Under the pieces are notes generated by a model that was given only the letters and a program-made list of their open reading frames with translations, was not told the origin of the DNA and did not search any database. Below, one piece after another: positions 27,124 through 35,976 of a stretch of 46,431 nt of DNA. The stretch is taken from the NCBI GenBank assembly GCA_017465825.1, contig JAFTVI010000025.1, positions 1-46,431 on the forward strand. Direction: 5' to 3'. The stretch is from Clostridia bacterium. Its GTDB lineage: Bacteria; Bacillota; Clostridia; Oscillospirales; Acutalibacteraceae. Every line of letters starts with the position of its first letter. Position 1 is the stretch's first letter. The position numbers and the translations under genes were made by a program.

Positions 27124-28206
27124 TTAATATGAGAGTAATTCTGTCAAATTCTCAAAAACTGTTTTGTCAACTTTAACGCATACGTCACTTATGCCTGCGA
27201 ACATTACATATCCGCCGCTGAAAAGGCGCAGATGAACGGTTGTTCCGTTGTTCATTTTAAAGAAAAGGTGATATATTTCCTTTTCGTCGTAAACACTTGA
27301 ATTTTCACTGTCAAGGGGAATATCTGCGGTGTACATAAAACGGGAGCTGTACAGTGTGTCGATAAATTCATCAACAGCCTGACTGTTATCAAATTCCGTA
27401 GGCTCACCCGTGCTGTAATACCAGTCGCCGCGTGTCTGATAAGCTACGGATGTGTAATTTTCAGCGAGTTTCAGTCTGTCACGGAAAAGCTCATAGCCGT
27501 ATATCATTGTGATATCGTTGTTGTTTATATATGTTGTGACTGTTCCGTCTTTGTTATCTATACAAAGCATAAAATCCTCGCCGTAGCCGTTGACGGTATA
27601 AATATCGCCTGATGTACTGCCCGAAAATTCAATATAGTCATCGGGAGAGGACCACTCATCAATTGAACCTGTTGCTCTGCCGATATAGTCACCTTTCAGG
27701 GAATCGTCATCAAGGCTTTCGTATGAAACATAGCTTCTTCCGTTGTAAATGAAAAATCCGATCATATCCACTACCGCGTTTGAGTCGGACACGGAAATCA
27801 GCATTTTATCTATCGTTACGCCCGAATATTCATCACTCAGCCAACCCATTTCCGCAAGCTGAATAAGTATTTCGCTGTTGATATCTGAAACGGAGCCGTC
27901 TTCGAGCTTTATGCACAGATAAGCTCCCGTTTGCGCAGGGTATGTTTCTTCAATACCGTCGTGTATTACAAGAATTCTGTCACCCGTTTCAATGTCCTTG
28001 AAAAATTCGTTTTTGTCTTTTTTCGTTGATATAACAATAGGGGAGCTTTCGTCAATGAGCATATACGTGTCATTGTCGGTAATCAATGCCCTGCCTGCTG
28101 TTATGCCGTAGCCTTTGTGAATAATAAATGCAAATGCCGATGCAATCAGTATGAGAACCGCCGCGAAAACTGAGATAATGATAATTAAAATTTTCTTCTT
28201 TTTCAT
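27124..28206 (-). CDS. Membrane-anchored protein of the sigma operon, unknown
   Basis: A 360-residue protein with KKKK, then one hydrophobic helix (about 5-28), and a long extracytoplasmic domain rich in Asp, Tyr and Ser. It is not recognised. Its C-terminal part (GTTVHLRLFSGGYVMFAG...) looks beta-rich. It is the last gene of a four-gene operon starting with an ECF sigma factor and lies 15 bp behind its neighbour. By analogy with other sigma operons it could be an envelope target or sensor, but no motif shows this. Confidence 0.65.
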   Translation of the reverse strand: MKKKKILIIIISVFAAVLILIASAFAFIIHKGYGITAGRALITDNDTYMLIDESSPIVISTKKDKNEFFKDIETGDRILVIHDGIEETYPAQTGAYLCIKLEDGSVSDINSEILIQLAEMGWLSDEYSGVTIDKMLISVSDSNAVVDMIGFFIYNGRSYVSYESLDDDSLKGDYIGRATGSIDEWSSPDDYIEFSGSTSGDIYTVNGYGEDFMLCIDNKDGTVTTYINNNDITMIYGYELFRDRLKLAENYTSVAYQTRGDWYYSTGEPTEFDNSQAVDEFIDTLYSSRFMYTADIPLDSENSSVYDEKEIYHLFFKMNNGTTVHLRLFSGGYVMFAGISDVCVKVDKTVFENLTELLSY

Positions 28207-28221
28207 AAAAGGTCACTCCTT

Positions 28222-29103
28222 TCAGAAAATTCCCGGAATGATATGTGCAATCAGCAGACCTGTACCGAATGAAAGAGCGTTTGCAATCAATGCATAAACT
28301 GCAGGAACGTACTTTTTGATTTGTTTGTCGGTAACGCGGTGAAGTGAATAGCTGAATATAACAGCTTCAATTGCAAAAACAATTATCTCAAACAGAATAT
28401 AATATGCCGTGAATGCCATTGAACCGCTTGAATAGTTGATAATATTGAGCAGAACATTCAGTATTATCTGCGTTGTGATGTTCACACCCGATATAATGAG
28501 CAGATGCTTTCTGTTCCTGAACCCGAACAGAATCCCAATCCCGATTTCAAGGATAATTGTGAATACAATTCTCACCGCAAGAGAAATCAGTTCCCAGGTG
28601 TAGTCGTAGCTTTTTTCGGCAACGAGAATATGGGACATATCACTTACATCAACCGTGAAATAGCTGTCGAATGCATAAGTTTCGTAAATTCCGCTTGTAA
28701 CAAACGTACCGCTTTCGGGGAAATACAGCAGAATTTTAAAGGAGTTCGGGGGATAGTATGTCCAGCTGAGAGCTTTTGTTTCGTTGATCTGCCAGCCCTC
28801 CTGCAAAAAGTAGTAGCCGTCGGCGTCCTCGTAATCAACAAAGGCTTTCCATTCGTCATAATCAAGCACCGCCCAGTCATAATTGCCCGAATGTACGGCG
28901 TAATCCGTTTCACCGTCGTATACGGATGCAGGCCCTGTTGATTTGTTCTTTGACAACAGAGTGCCGTAGCAAAGCTCATCGCCCAGATTCTCAAAAATTA
29001 TGTTTACCGACGGCTTTGGGCCCATATCCGCGTAAGATGTTATTGAAAATAGCGTAATGAATACAAATGTACACAAAAATGTGCAGATAAGTTTTTTCTT
29101 CAT
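28222..29103 (-). CDS. Membrane protein with signal peptide, sigma operon
   Basis: A 293-residue protein. It has a classic signal peptide ending near SITSYADMGPKPS, a roughly 140-residue extracellular part with many aromatic residues (YDWAVLDYDEWKAF, YYPPNSFKILLYFPESG), then four or so membrane helices (about residues 170-290). ATG 29103 is preferred because AAAGGAG lies 8 bp before it; an upstream in-frame GTG (29112) abuts that site. The ADMGPKPS start of the mature region is a pattern I have seen in clostridial proteins near sigma factors, but no function is known to me. Confidence 0.68.
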   Translation of the reverse strand: MKKKLICTFLCTFVFITLFSITSYADMGPKPSVNIIFENLGDELCYGTLLSKNKSTGPASVYDGETDYAVHSGNYDWAVLDYDEWKAFVDYEDADGYYFLQEGWQINETKALSWTYYPPNSFKILLYFPESGTFVTSGIYETYAFDSYFTVDVSDMSHILVAEKSYDYTWELISLAVRIVFTIILEIGIGILFGFRNRKHLLIISGVNITTQIILNVLLNIINYSSGSMAFTAYYILFEIIVFAIEAVIFSYSLHRVTDKQIKKYVPAVYALIANALSFGTGLLIAHIIPGIF

Positions 29104-29108
29104 TGCTT

Positions 29109-29633
29109 TCACTCCTTTCGGAATAGATCAAGTGCGCCTTTCTGTTGGTCTGTAAGGGTGTAAGAGTTGTTCGTTGCTGTGTTGAAAAGGGTGTTTCCGC
29201 TGATTCTGTACACCGTTGACCTTCCGGTGCTATCAACAACCGTAATTGAATAACTGTCCTCGGTGTAATTTTCATCGGATGTTTCTTCATTTGATAAACC
29301 TGCGTTGATAACGGTGTCTATCGTGCCGCAAATACTGTTTATGTCCTCTGCTCCCGTATAAAAGTCGGTAAGATTACCGTCGATGTCAAAAAATTCAACG
29401 GTAACGGGGTAAGCTGCAACATCTGCAATATCCTCAAGCTCCTGATGTACGTTGTTGTCTGCGCTTTCTTTCGCAGGCATCATAGCAGGCAGAATGAATA
29501 TCGAGTATGCGCCTATGCAGATGAACAGTGGGATGCATATCGAAAGTATGCGGTTCCGTTTCTTTTTGCGTTCGATGATTCGTTCTTCACTTCTGCGGAA
29601 GATCTCCGCTTTGCGTTCTTCAAAATTTCTCAT
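29109..29633 (-). CDS. Putative anti-sigma factor (single-pass membrane protein)
   Basis: A 174-residue protein with a highly charged cytoplasmic start (RNFEERKAEIFRRSEERIIERKKKRNR), one membrane helix (about 29-52) and an extracellular domain of 120 residues. Its start overlaps the sigma-factor stop by 4 bp, the usual arrangement for a sigma/anti-sigma pair. No zinc-finger anti-sigma motif (HxxxCxxC) is present. The assignment as anti-sigma factor is from context and topology. Confidence 0.65.
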   Translation of the reverse strand: MRNFEERKAEIFRRSEERIIERKKKRNRILSICIPLFICIGAYSIFILPAMMPAKESADNNVHQELEDIADVAAYPVTVEFFDIDGNLTDFYTGAEDINSICGTIDTVINAGLSNEETSDENYTEDSYSITVVDSTGRSTVYRISGNTLFNTATNNSYTLTDQQKGALDLFRKE

Positions 29634-30181
29634 AAGTACAGCTCAGCCTCCTCTCCCAGAATGGTGCGAAGCTTGTTTTTCGCTCTGTAAAGAAGATTGT
29701 CAATCTGCTTTTTGTTCTTCTTCATAACCTTTGCGGCTTCATCGTAAGAAAGATCTTCAAAGTATACAAGATGAACTGCAATTTTCATTTCATCGGGCAG
29801 TTCTTCAATGGCGTCGTTGACTTTTTTATTCAGTTCACTTGTAAAAATCTGTTCTTCGGGAGAATGTCTGTCCGCAAGCTCATTTTCGACCTCGGATAAT
29901 TCAACCGTTCTGAACCTGTTTCTGCGTTTTATGTAATTGAGCGCTCTGCTTCTGCCGATCATAAACAGATAGGTTTTAAGCGTCACCTTAAAATTGTATC
30001 TGTGCCTGTGTACGATCAGGTCGGAAAATGCATCTATCGCAATATCCTCTGCGGCGCCTGTATCGTGCAGATAGCGGTCGAGAAAAAACACAAGCGAGTC
30101 AAAATAAGCGTGCATTATATCATCAAATGCACTCTCGTCACCGTCAAGAAAACGGCGGTAGCTGCCTGCACCGTTATCCAT
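29630..30181 (-). CDS. ECF-type RNA polymerase sigma factor
   Basis: A 183-residue sigma-70 family protein. Region 2 is YFDSLVFFLDRYLHDTGAAEDIAIDAFSDLI with YLFMIGRSRALNYIKRRNR. Region 4 is ELPDEMKIAVHLVYFEDLSYDEAAKVMKKNKKQIDNLLYRAKNKLR. The AAAGGGTG 7 bp upstream selects ATG 30181, although the frame is open to 30268. A TATAAT (30201-30206, minus strand) just upstream may be its -10, but no good -35 goes with it, so it may be read from its own specific promoter. It heads the operon 30181-27124. Confidence 0.88.
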   Translation of the reverse strand: MDNGAGSYRRFLDGDESAFDDIMHAYFDSLVFFLDRYLHDTGAAEDIAIDAFSDLIVHRHRYNFKVTLKTYLFMIGRSRALNYIKRRNRFRTVELSEVENELADRHSPEEQIFTSELNKKVNDAIEELPDEMKIAVHLVYFEDLSYDEAAKVMKKNKKQIDNLLYRAKNKLRTILGEEAELYL

Positions 30182-30262
30182 AATTTTCACCCTTTCACTT
30201 ATTATACAATCGGGAATGAAAAAATCCTTATTTATTTTAGCATAAATTTTATAAAAATAAAA

Positions 30263-30278
30263 CCGCACAAAAGTGCGG
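30263..30278 (-). terminator. Terminator after the paralogous membrane-protein pair
   Basis: CCGCAC / GTGCGG, a 6-bp stem with an AAAA/TTTT loop. On the minus strand it is followed by TTTTATTTTTAT. It separates the pair at 30283-31456 from the sigma operon. Confidence 0.8.
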
Positions 30279-30282
30279 AATT

Positions 30283-30870
30283 TTATATATGCAGAATTAT
30301 AAAAACAAAGATAGCCATAGCAATAAGGAATATTCCTGTGATTAATTCAATTATGCAAAACGGTGTAGTTTTTCTCTGTATAATATTCAGCTGCGGTATT
30401 TCAGGGTGAATATATATTTCACATTTTGCACGGTATTCAGAATGATTTTTGATATACTTATATGGCATTAATTGTTGTGACTGTGTTTCATATTCTTTGC
30501 CCTCATATCTGAATTTGAAATAACAGCGATAGCTGTGGGTTTTATATATATGTTGAGTGTTTGTAAGTTCAGCTGTTATTTTTTCGGTACAGATATGAAT
30601 TAAAATGAATTCATAAACAGAGAATGACAGAACAGACAAAACGCAAAGAAGTAAAAATGCAACGGAAACTGTTTTTTCGTATTTTTGATTGGTTGCTAAA
30701 ATCGTTAATACACTAAGTGTCAGCAATAATATAACAACAATTGGTGATAAAGGATTATATTGTTTTGATTCTTTTTTCAGGACTTTTGGTAATCTGATTA
30801 AGAAAAAGACACCTGTCAAAAACAATATAATTGCAAAAACATAAAAAAGAGTTTTTAAATCTTCATTCAT
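30283..30870 (-). CDS. Small membrane protein (paralogue of the upstream gene)
   Basis: A 195-residue protein with three or four membrane helices, grouped as two near the N-terminus, one about 60-100 and one at the C-terminal end. A soluble loop contains YRCYFKFRYEGKEYETQSQQLMPYKYIKNHSEYRAKCEIYIHPEIPQLNII. A related loop occurs in the upstream gene, resembling the DUF3592 group. AGGGGTG before ATG 30870 decides the start. Function unknown. Confidence 0.68.
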   Translation of the reverse strand: MNEDLKTLFYVFAIILFLTGVFFLIRLPKVLKKESKQYNPLSPIVVILLLTLSVLTILATNQKYEKTVSVAFLLLCVLSVLSFSVYEFILIHICTEKITAELTNTQHIYKTHSYRCYFKFRYEGKEYETQSQQLMPYKYIKNHSEYRAKCEIYIHPEIPQLNIIQRKTTPFCIIELITGIFLIAMAIFVFIILHI

Positions 30871-30874
30871 AAAA

Positions 30875-31456
30875 TCACCCCTGTAAAAGTTCAAACAGGT
30901 TATATTTAATCACAAAAAATGAAACAATCCCCGCTACCATAAGAATTGCGCCCAATATAACAAAGTCTTTATTGTGTTTCAGGAGCTTAGGGAAAACGAT
31001 ATTGCACTGCGGCTTGTCAGGGTTTATATAAATACGGTAGGACTTGTCCGCAACTAAAATATTTGAAGATAATATCTGCTGTGATGTTGCTTTGTAGTAT
31101 TCTCCCTCGTATGTATAGGTAAATACAGGGCGGGTCTCACCTTTTCTTGCTGTACAGTATAAGCACACGGCATTGACCTGATATGTGCATTTGCGTGCAA
31201 GATTCAGATCATATACTCCCCAAAGTAAAACAGGGATACTTATGGTCGTCAGAAAAAGCGGAAGCATCATATTTATGTCATCCATGAAAGGAAAGATAAT
31301 TATATTAATACCCCCAATAACAAAGCCGAGTGATATTATCTGTGTTTTTCCGAACTGTCTGGGTTTCTGCTGTCTGAAAAAATCATATAATGACGCAAAT
31401 ATACCTATACCTGCAAAACCGATGCCACAAAGTATCAATTCAATGGTATCTCGCAT
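30875..31456 (-). CDS. Small membrane protein (first of a paralogous pair)
   Basis: A 193-residue protein with helices near residues 5-22, 40-58, 65-85 and 165-190. Its loop (PVFTYTYEGEYYKATSQQIL...YRIYINPDKPQCNIVFP) matches its neighbour's loop, showing tandem duplication. DUF3592-like by pattern. AAAGAGGTG precedes the ATG, and a promoter is visible at 31480-31508. Only 4 bp separates it from the next gene. Confidence 0.68.
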   Translation of the reverse strand: MRDTIELILCGIGFAGIGIFASLYDFFRQQKPRQFGKTQIISLGFVIGGINIIIFPFMDDINMMLPLFLTTISIPVLLWGVYDLNLARKCTYQVNAVCLYCTARKGETRPVFTYTYEGEYYKATSQQILSSNILVADKSYRIYINPDKPQCNIVFPKLLKHNKDFVILGAILMVAGIVSFFVIKYNLFELLQG

Positions 31457-31479
31457 AAATGATTCACCTCTTTATGCTC

Positions 31480-31508
31480 ATTGTATCATACGGTTTTAAG
31501 TTGTTCAA
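31480..31508 (-). promoter_or_regulatory. Promoter of the paralogous membrane-protein pair
   Basis: On the minus strand: TTGAAC (31503-31508), 17-bp spacer, TACAAT (31480-31485). Confidence 0.65.
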
Positions 31509-31595
31509 TATTTGAAAAAAATAATCTTTGTGAAAAATTTGTCAATCCGTATCAAAAAATCGTTAAATTTTATTATTTTTTGCATTAAATACTAC

Positions 31596-31624
31596 TTTAC
31601 ATTTTGCGCTGTAAGTGTTATTAT
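31596..31624 (+). promoter_or_regulatory. Promoter of nifJ
   Basis: TTTACA (31596-31601), 17-bp spacer, TATTAT (31619-31624), giving a leader of about 50 nt. The rest of the gap 31509-31595 is AT-rich with no other feature seen. Confidence 0.65.
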
Positions 31625-31680
31625 GATAAATGGTGAATTACATTATAACCGTATAATTATTCAAGGAGGAAAATATATCC

Positions 31681-34600
31681 ATGGCAAGAAAAATGAAAAC
31701 TATGGACGGTAACAACGCTGCGGCTCACGTGTCTTATGCGTTTACCGAAGTAGCGGGTATTTATCCCATCACACCTTCAAGCCCTATGGCTGACTACGTT
31801 GACCAGTGGTCTGCTCAGGGTCTTAAAAACATTTTCGGCACAACAGTAAAGGTTTCCGAAATGGAATCAGAAGCAGGTGCTGCAGGTACAGTTCACGGCT
31901 CTCTTAACGCCGGTGCTCTTACCACAACCTACACAGCTTCACAGGGTCTTCTTCTTATGATCCCCAATATGTACAAGATCGCAGGTGAACTTCTTCCCTG
32001 TGTATTCCACGTATCAGCTCGTTGTGTAGCATCTCACGCTCTTAACATTTTCGGCGATCATTCAGACGTTTATGCCTGCCGTCAGACAGGTTTTGCTATG
32101 CTTGCTGAAACAAACACTCAGGAAGTTATGGATCTCGGTGCTGTTGCTCACCTTGCATCAATCAAGGGCAGAGTTCCTTTCATCAACTTCTTTGACGGTT
32201 TCAGAACTTCTCACGAGCTTCAGAAGATTGAAGTCTGGGATTTTGACGATCTTAAAGAAATGTGCGATATGGATGCTGTTGATGCATTCCGTAAGAGAGC
32301 ACTTAACCCCGAGCACCCCGTAATGCGCGGTTCTCACGAAAACGGCGATATCTTCTTCCAGCACCGTGAAGCTTGCAACAAGTATTACGATGCTATGCCC
32401 GAAATCGTTGAGGAGTATATGGACAAGGTCAATGCTAAGCTCGGCACTGACTACAAGCTTTTCAACTACTACGGCGCACCCGATGCTGACAGAGTTATCA
32501 TCGCTATGGGTTCAATCTGTGACGTAGCAGAAGAAGTTATCGACTATCTCACAGCTCAGGGCGAGAAGGTTGGTCTTGTTAAGGTAAGACTTTACAGACC
32601 CTTCTCAACAGAAAGACTTGTTGAAGCTATCCCCGCAACAGCTACAAAGATTGCTGTTCTTGACAGAACAAAGGAGCCCGGCGCTATCGGCGAGCCTCTT
32701 TATATGGACGTTGTTACAGCTCTTGCATCAAAGGGTATTGTAAAGACAGTTGTAGGCGGCAGATACGGTCTCGGTTCAAAGGATACACCTCCCTCAAGCA
32801 TTTTCGCAGTATACGAGGAGCTTGCTAAGGATCAGCCCAAGGCACAGTTCACACTCGGCATCACAGACGACGTTACAATGCTTTCTCTTGAAGAGAAGCC
32901 CGCTCCCGATACTGCAGCAGCAGGTACGATCGAGTGTAAGTTCTGGGGTCTCGGCGGTGACGGTACCGTTGGCGCTAACAAAGACTCTATCAAGATCATC
33001 GGTGACCATACAGACAAGTACGTTCAGGCTTACTTCCAGTATGACTCAAAGAAGACCGGCGGTATCACAATTTCTCACCTTCGTTTCGGTGACAAGCCCA
33101 TCAAGAGCCCCTACTACATCAACAAGGCAAACTTCGTTGCCTGCCACAACCCCTCATATGTAGAAAAAGGCTTCAAGATGGTTCAGGACGTTAAGCCCGG
33201 CGGTGTTTACCTCATCAACTGCCAGTGGACACCCGAAGAGCTTGCTGAAAAGATTGACGCTGCTTCAAAGCGTTATATCGCACAGAACAACATTCAGCTC
33301 TACACAGTTAACGCTATTGACATCGCTGCACAGATCGGTCTGGGCAAGCGTACAAATACAGTTCTTCAGTCTGCTTTCTTCTCACTTGCTAAGGTTCTTC
33401 CTGCAGAGGAAGCTATCGGCTATATGAAGGAAAAAGCTCAGAAGTTTATGAAGAAGGGTAAAGAAATCGTTGAAATGAACGAGAAGGCAATCGATATGGG
33501 CGCATCCGCTTATGTTAAGATTGACGTACCCGCAGAATGGGCAAACGCTGTTGACGCAGATGCAGCTGCAGTTGCAGACGGCGATTCCAAGCTCGCTAAG
33601 ATGGTTAACAACATTATGGCTCCCGTTGGCAAGATGGACGGTGACTCACTTCCCGTTTCAGCTTTCGTTGACCACGCTGACGGTACATTTGAACAGGGCG
33701 CATCCGCTTACGAGAAGCGCGGTGTTGCAGTTATGGTTCCCGAGTGGAATGCAGAAACCTGTGCAAAGTGTAACAAGTGTTCATTCGTATGTCCTCACGC
33801 AACAATCCGTCCCTTCGCTATGAGCGAGGAAGAAGTTGCAGCAGCTCCCGCAAACATCAAGATTGCTCCCAAGCCCGTTGTTAAGACTGCTTACAAGTAT
33901 ACTCTTGCAGTATCTCCTATGGATTGTATGGGTTGCGGCGTATGTATCGGCGTATGTCCCACAAATTCACTTAAGATGGTTGCCCGTGAATCTCAGGATG
34001 ATATGCAGGCTGTATTTGATTACTGCGTAGCTAACGTAACAGAGAAGGAAGAAGTATCTTCTGCTGCTACAGTTATCGCATCTCAGTACAAGAAGCCTCT
34101 CCTTGAGTTCTCCGGCTCCTGCGCAGGCTGTGCTGAAACAGCTTATGCAAGACTTATCACACAGCTCTTCGGTGACAGAATGTACATCTCCAACGCTACA
34201 GGCTGTTCATCAATCTGGGGCGGCCCCGCAGCAACATCTCCCTACACAACAGATGCTAAGGGTCACGGTCCTGCTTGGGCAAACTCACTCTTTGAGGATA
34301 ACGCTGAGCACGGTTACGGTATGTACCTCGGTCAGGAAGCTGTACGTGAGAGCCTTATGGCAGAAGTAGAAGCTATGGCTGCTTCCGATGAAGCTCCCGC
34401 AGAGTTCAAGGCAGCTGCTGAGAAGTATCTTGCAACAAAGAACGACGGCAAAGCTAACGCAGAGGCTACAAAGGATCTCGTTGCAGCTCTCGAAGCAGGC
34501 GCAGCAAACGGTTGCGACAAGTGCGCATCTATCCTTAAGAATAAAGAATTCCTTTCCAAGAAGTCCGTATGGATCTTCGGTGGTGACGGTTGGGCTTACG

Positions 34601-35226
34601 ATATCGGTTTCGGCGGTCTTGACCACGTTCTTGCTCAGGGCAGAGATGTAAACGTTATGGTATTTGATACTGAAGTTTACTCCAACACAGGCGGACAGGC
34701 TTCAAAGGCTTCTCAGGTAGGTCAGGTTGCACAGTTCGCAGCAGCAGGTAAGGGCGTTTCCAAGAAGAGCCTTGCAGAAATCGCTATGTCTTACGGCTAT
34801 GTTTACGTTGCACAGATTGCTATGGGTGCTGATATGAACCAGACAATCAAGGCAATTGCAGAGGCAGAAGCTTACAACGGACCTTCACTTATCATCGGCT
34901 ACTCACCCTGTGAGATGCACTCCATCAAGGGCGGTATGGTTAACTGCCAGGCTGAAATGAAGAAGGCTGTTGACTGCGGTTACTGGAATATGTTCAGATA
35001 TAATCCCGCACTCAAGGCAGAAGGCAAGAATCCCTTCACTCTTGACAGCAAGGAGCCCGCAACAGATGCTTACCGTGCATTCCTTCTTAACGAAGCCCGT
35101 TATGCATCACTTACACGTTCCTTCCCCGAAAGAGCAGAAGAGCTCTTCACTCAGTCCGAGAGACTTGCACAGGACAGATATGCTCACCTTGCAAAGCTCA
35201 AAGCACTTTACAGCATCGACGAATAA
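31681..35226 (+). CDS. nifJ: Pyruvate:ferredoxin (flavodoxin) oxidoreductase
   Basis: A 1181-residue single-chain enzyme of normal length that splits pyruvate to acetyl-CoA and CO2 and reduces ferredoxin, central to anaerobic fermentation. Domains in order are the pyrimidine-binding TPP part (YPITPSSPMADYVDQW), the transketolase-like C part, the EKR region (YEKRGVAVMVPEW) and two ferredoxin-type clusters CAKCNKCSFVCP (about 694-705) and CMGCGVCIGVCP (about 750-761). The proximal cluster and diphosphate TPP site follow (SGSCAGCAET, GDGWAYDIGFGGLDHVLA, about 968). Codon choice is strongly biased, as in highly expressed genes. CAAGGAGG precedes the ATG. Confidence 0.97.
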   Translation: MARKMKTMDGNNAAAHVSYAFTEVAGIYPITPSSPMADYVDQWSAQGLKNIFGTTVKVSEMESEAGAAGTVHGSLNAGALTTTYTASQGLLLMIPNMYKIAGELLPCVFHVSARCVASHALNIFGDHSDVYACRQTGFAMLAETNTQEVMDLGAVAHLASIKGRVPFINFFDGFRTSHELQKIEVWDFDDLKEMCDMDAVDAFRKRALNPEHPVMRGSHENGDIFFQHREACNKYYDAMPEIVEEYMDKVNAKLGTDYKLFNYYGAPDADRVIIAMGSICDVAEEVIDYLTAQGEKVGLVKVRLYRPFSTERLVEAIPATATKIAVLDRTKEPGAIGEPLYMDVVTALASKGIVKTVVGGRYGLGSKDTPPSSIFAVYEELAKDQPKAQFTLGITDDVTMLSLEEKPAPDTAAAGTIECKFWGLGGDGTVGANKDSIKIIGDHTDKYVQAYFQYDSKKTGGITISHLRFGDKPIKSPYYINKANFVACHNPSYVEKGFKMVQDVKPGGVYLINCQWTPEELAEKIDAASKRYIAQNNIQLYTVNAIDIAAQIGLGKRTNTVLQSAFFSLAKVLPAEEAIGYMKEKAQKFMKKGKEIVEMNEKAIDMGASAYVKIDVPAEWANAVDADAAAVADGDSKLAKMVNNIMAPVGKMDGDSLPVSAFVDHADGTFEQGASAYEKRGVAVMVPEWNAETCAKCNKCSFVCPHATIRPFAMSEEEVAAAPANIKIAPKPVVKTAYKYTLAVSPMDCMGCGVCIGVCPTNSLKMVARESQDDMQAVFDYCVANVTEKEEVSSAATVIASQYKKPLLEFSGSCAGCAETAYARLITQLFGDRMYISNATGCSSIWGGPAATSPYTTDAKGHGPAWANSLFEDNAEHGYGMYLGQEAVRESLMAEVEAMAASDEAPAEFKAAAEKYLATKNDGKANAEATKDLVAALEAGAANGCDKCASILKNKEFLSKKSVWIFGGDGWAYDIGFGGLDHVLAQGRDVNVMVFDTEVYSNTGGQASKASQVGQVAQFAAAGKGVSKKSLAEIAMSYGYVYVAQIAMGADMNQTIKAIAEAEAYNGPSLIIGYSPCEMHSIKGGMVNCQAEMKKAVDCGYWNMFRYNPALKAEGKNPFTLDSKEPATDAYRAFLLNEARYASLTRSFPERAEELFTQSERLAQDRYAHLAKLKALYSIDE

Positions 35227-35246
35227 TCAGCTGTTATAATAAAATT

Positions 35247-35278
35247 GACCTCGGTGTAACAACCGGGGTCTGATTTTT
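35247..35278 (+). terminator. Intrinsic terminator of nifJ
   Basis: GACCTCGGT (35247-35255) pairs with ACCGGGGTC (35262-35270), with one G-U pair, followed by TGATTTTTAA. Confidence 0.85.
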
Positions 35279-35291
35279 AATATGTTTTATA

Positions 35292-35320
35292 TTGTTTTTT
35301 ATTTTAATGTGTGATATACT
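35292..35320 (+). promoter_or_regulatory. Promoter of the DUF4258/YgiT pair
   Basis: TTGTTT (35292-35297), 17-bp spacer, TATACT (35315-35320). The start site would be about 30 bp before the DUF4258 gene. Confidence 0.6.
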
Positions 35321-35356
35321 ATATTAAAAGATTATTATGCGAAGCGGATTGTGGTT

Positions 35357-35659
35357 ATGGACTTAAATATTGAAATTTTGCAATCATTTTGTAATGATGA
35401 ATCAATTATGATGACAAATCACGTGTTTAACAGAATGATAGAACGTGGCATAGAATATGATGATATAAAAAATGCTGTGTTGACCGGCAAAATAATAGAA
35501 CAATATCCTGATGATTTTCCATACCCAAGCTGTCTTGTATTGGGATATACAAAAAATGATGTAGTATGAGTTACAGAAGATAGTATATGGATAATAACGG
35601 CCTATTACCCAAATGATAAAAAATGGGAAGATAATTATGAACACAGAAAGGAGTATTAA
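35357..35659 (+). pseudogene. DUF4258 toxin-like gene interrupted by an in-frame stop
   Basis: The frame reads as a DUF4258 protein for 70 codons (TNHVFNRMIERGIEYDDIKNAVLTGKIIEQYP...LVLGYTKND), meets TGA at 35567-35569, then continues in the same frame for 29 codons with the family's usual ending (VTEDSIWIITAYYPNDKKWEDNYEHRKEY) to TAA at 35657-35659. The usual residues between GYT.N and the ITAY segment are about five too few, so a short deletion probably created the stop. DUF4258 proteins are RelE/HigB-like toxin candidates paired with YgiT-type antitoxins, and one follows directly. A GTG at 35351 is an alternative start. Confidence 0.75.
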
Positions 35660-35660
35660 T

Positions 35661-35891
35661 ATGAAGTGTATGTTTTGTAAAGGAATTATGGAAGAAACAA
35701 CAACAATTCACGCGGTAGAGGTTGATGGCAGAATTATAATTATTAAAAATGTACCCTGCAAAAAATGTACTCTCTGTGGTGAAATTGTTTATTCCGGTGT
35801 AACATTGAAAAAACTTGAACAGCTCATAAATGCTGTAAAAAACGCTCTTACTGAAGTGGCTATTGTTAATTATACGGATAAGGTTGCATAA
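35661..35891 (+). CDS. YgiT-type zinc-finger protein (antitoxin-like)
   Basis: A 76-residue protein with two CxxC pairs, CMFC (3-6) and CKKC..C (about 34-40), matching the MqsA/YgiT N-terminal zinc-binding domain. It is followed by EIVYSGVTLKKLEQLI and a short helical end. It lacks the C-terminal helix-turn-helix of MqsA, so it is probably a short YgiT protein. AAAGGAG lies inside the end of the interrupted DUF4258 gene and one base separates them, so the pair was one operon. With the toxin broken it may be an orphan antitoxin. Confidence 0.8.
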   Translation: MKCMFCKGIMEETTTIHAVEVDGRIIIIKNVPCKKCTLCGEIVYSGVTLKKLEQLINAVKNALTEVAIVNYTDKVA

Positions 35892-35914
35892 ATTCAATTC
35901 ATATTAAGCAAAAG

Positions 35915-35934
35915 TCCCCCGAGAAATCGGGGGA
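35915..35934 (+). terminator. Terminator after the YgiT gene
   Basis: TCCCCCGA and TCGGGGGA form an 8-bp perfect stem with a GAAA tetraloop. The tail TTAGTTATATTTT is only moderately T-rich. Confidence 0.8.
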
Positions 35935-35976
35935 TTAGTTATATTTTGAAAGATAGATAATAATTTAGCGTTGTTC

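Noticed and set aside
35567-35569. TGA in the DUF4258 gene as selenocysteine or other recoding
   Set aside because: About five residues are missing at this place relative to the family, and no conserved Cys/Sec position or downstream SECIS-like hairpin is evident. A small deletion explains it better.
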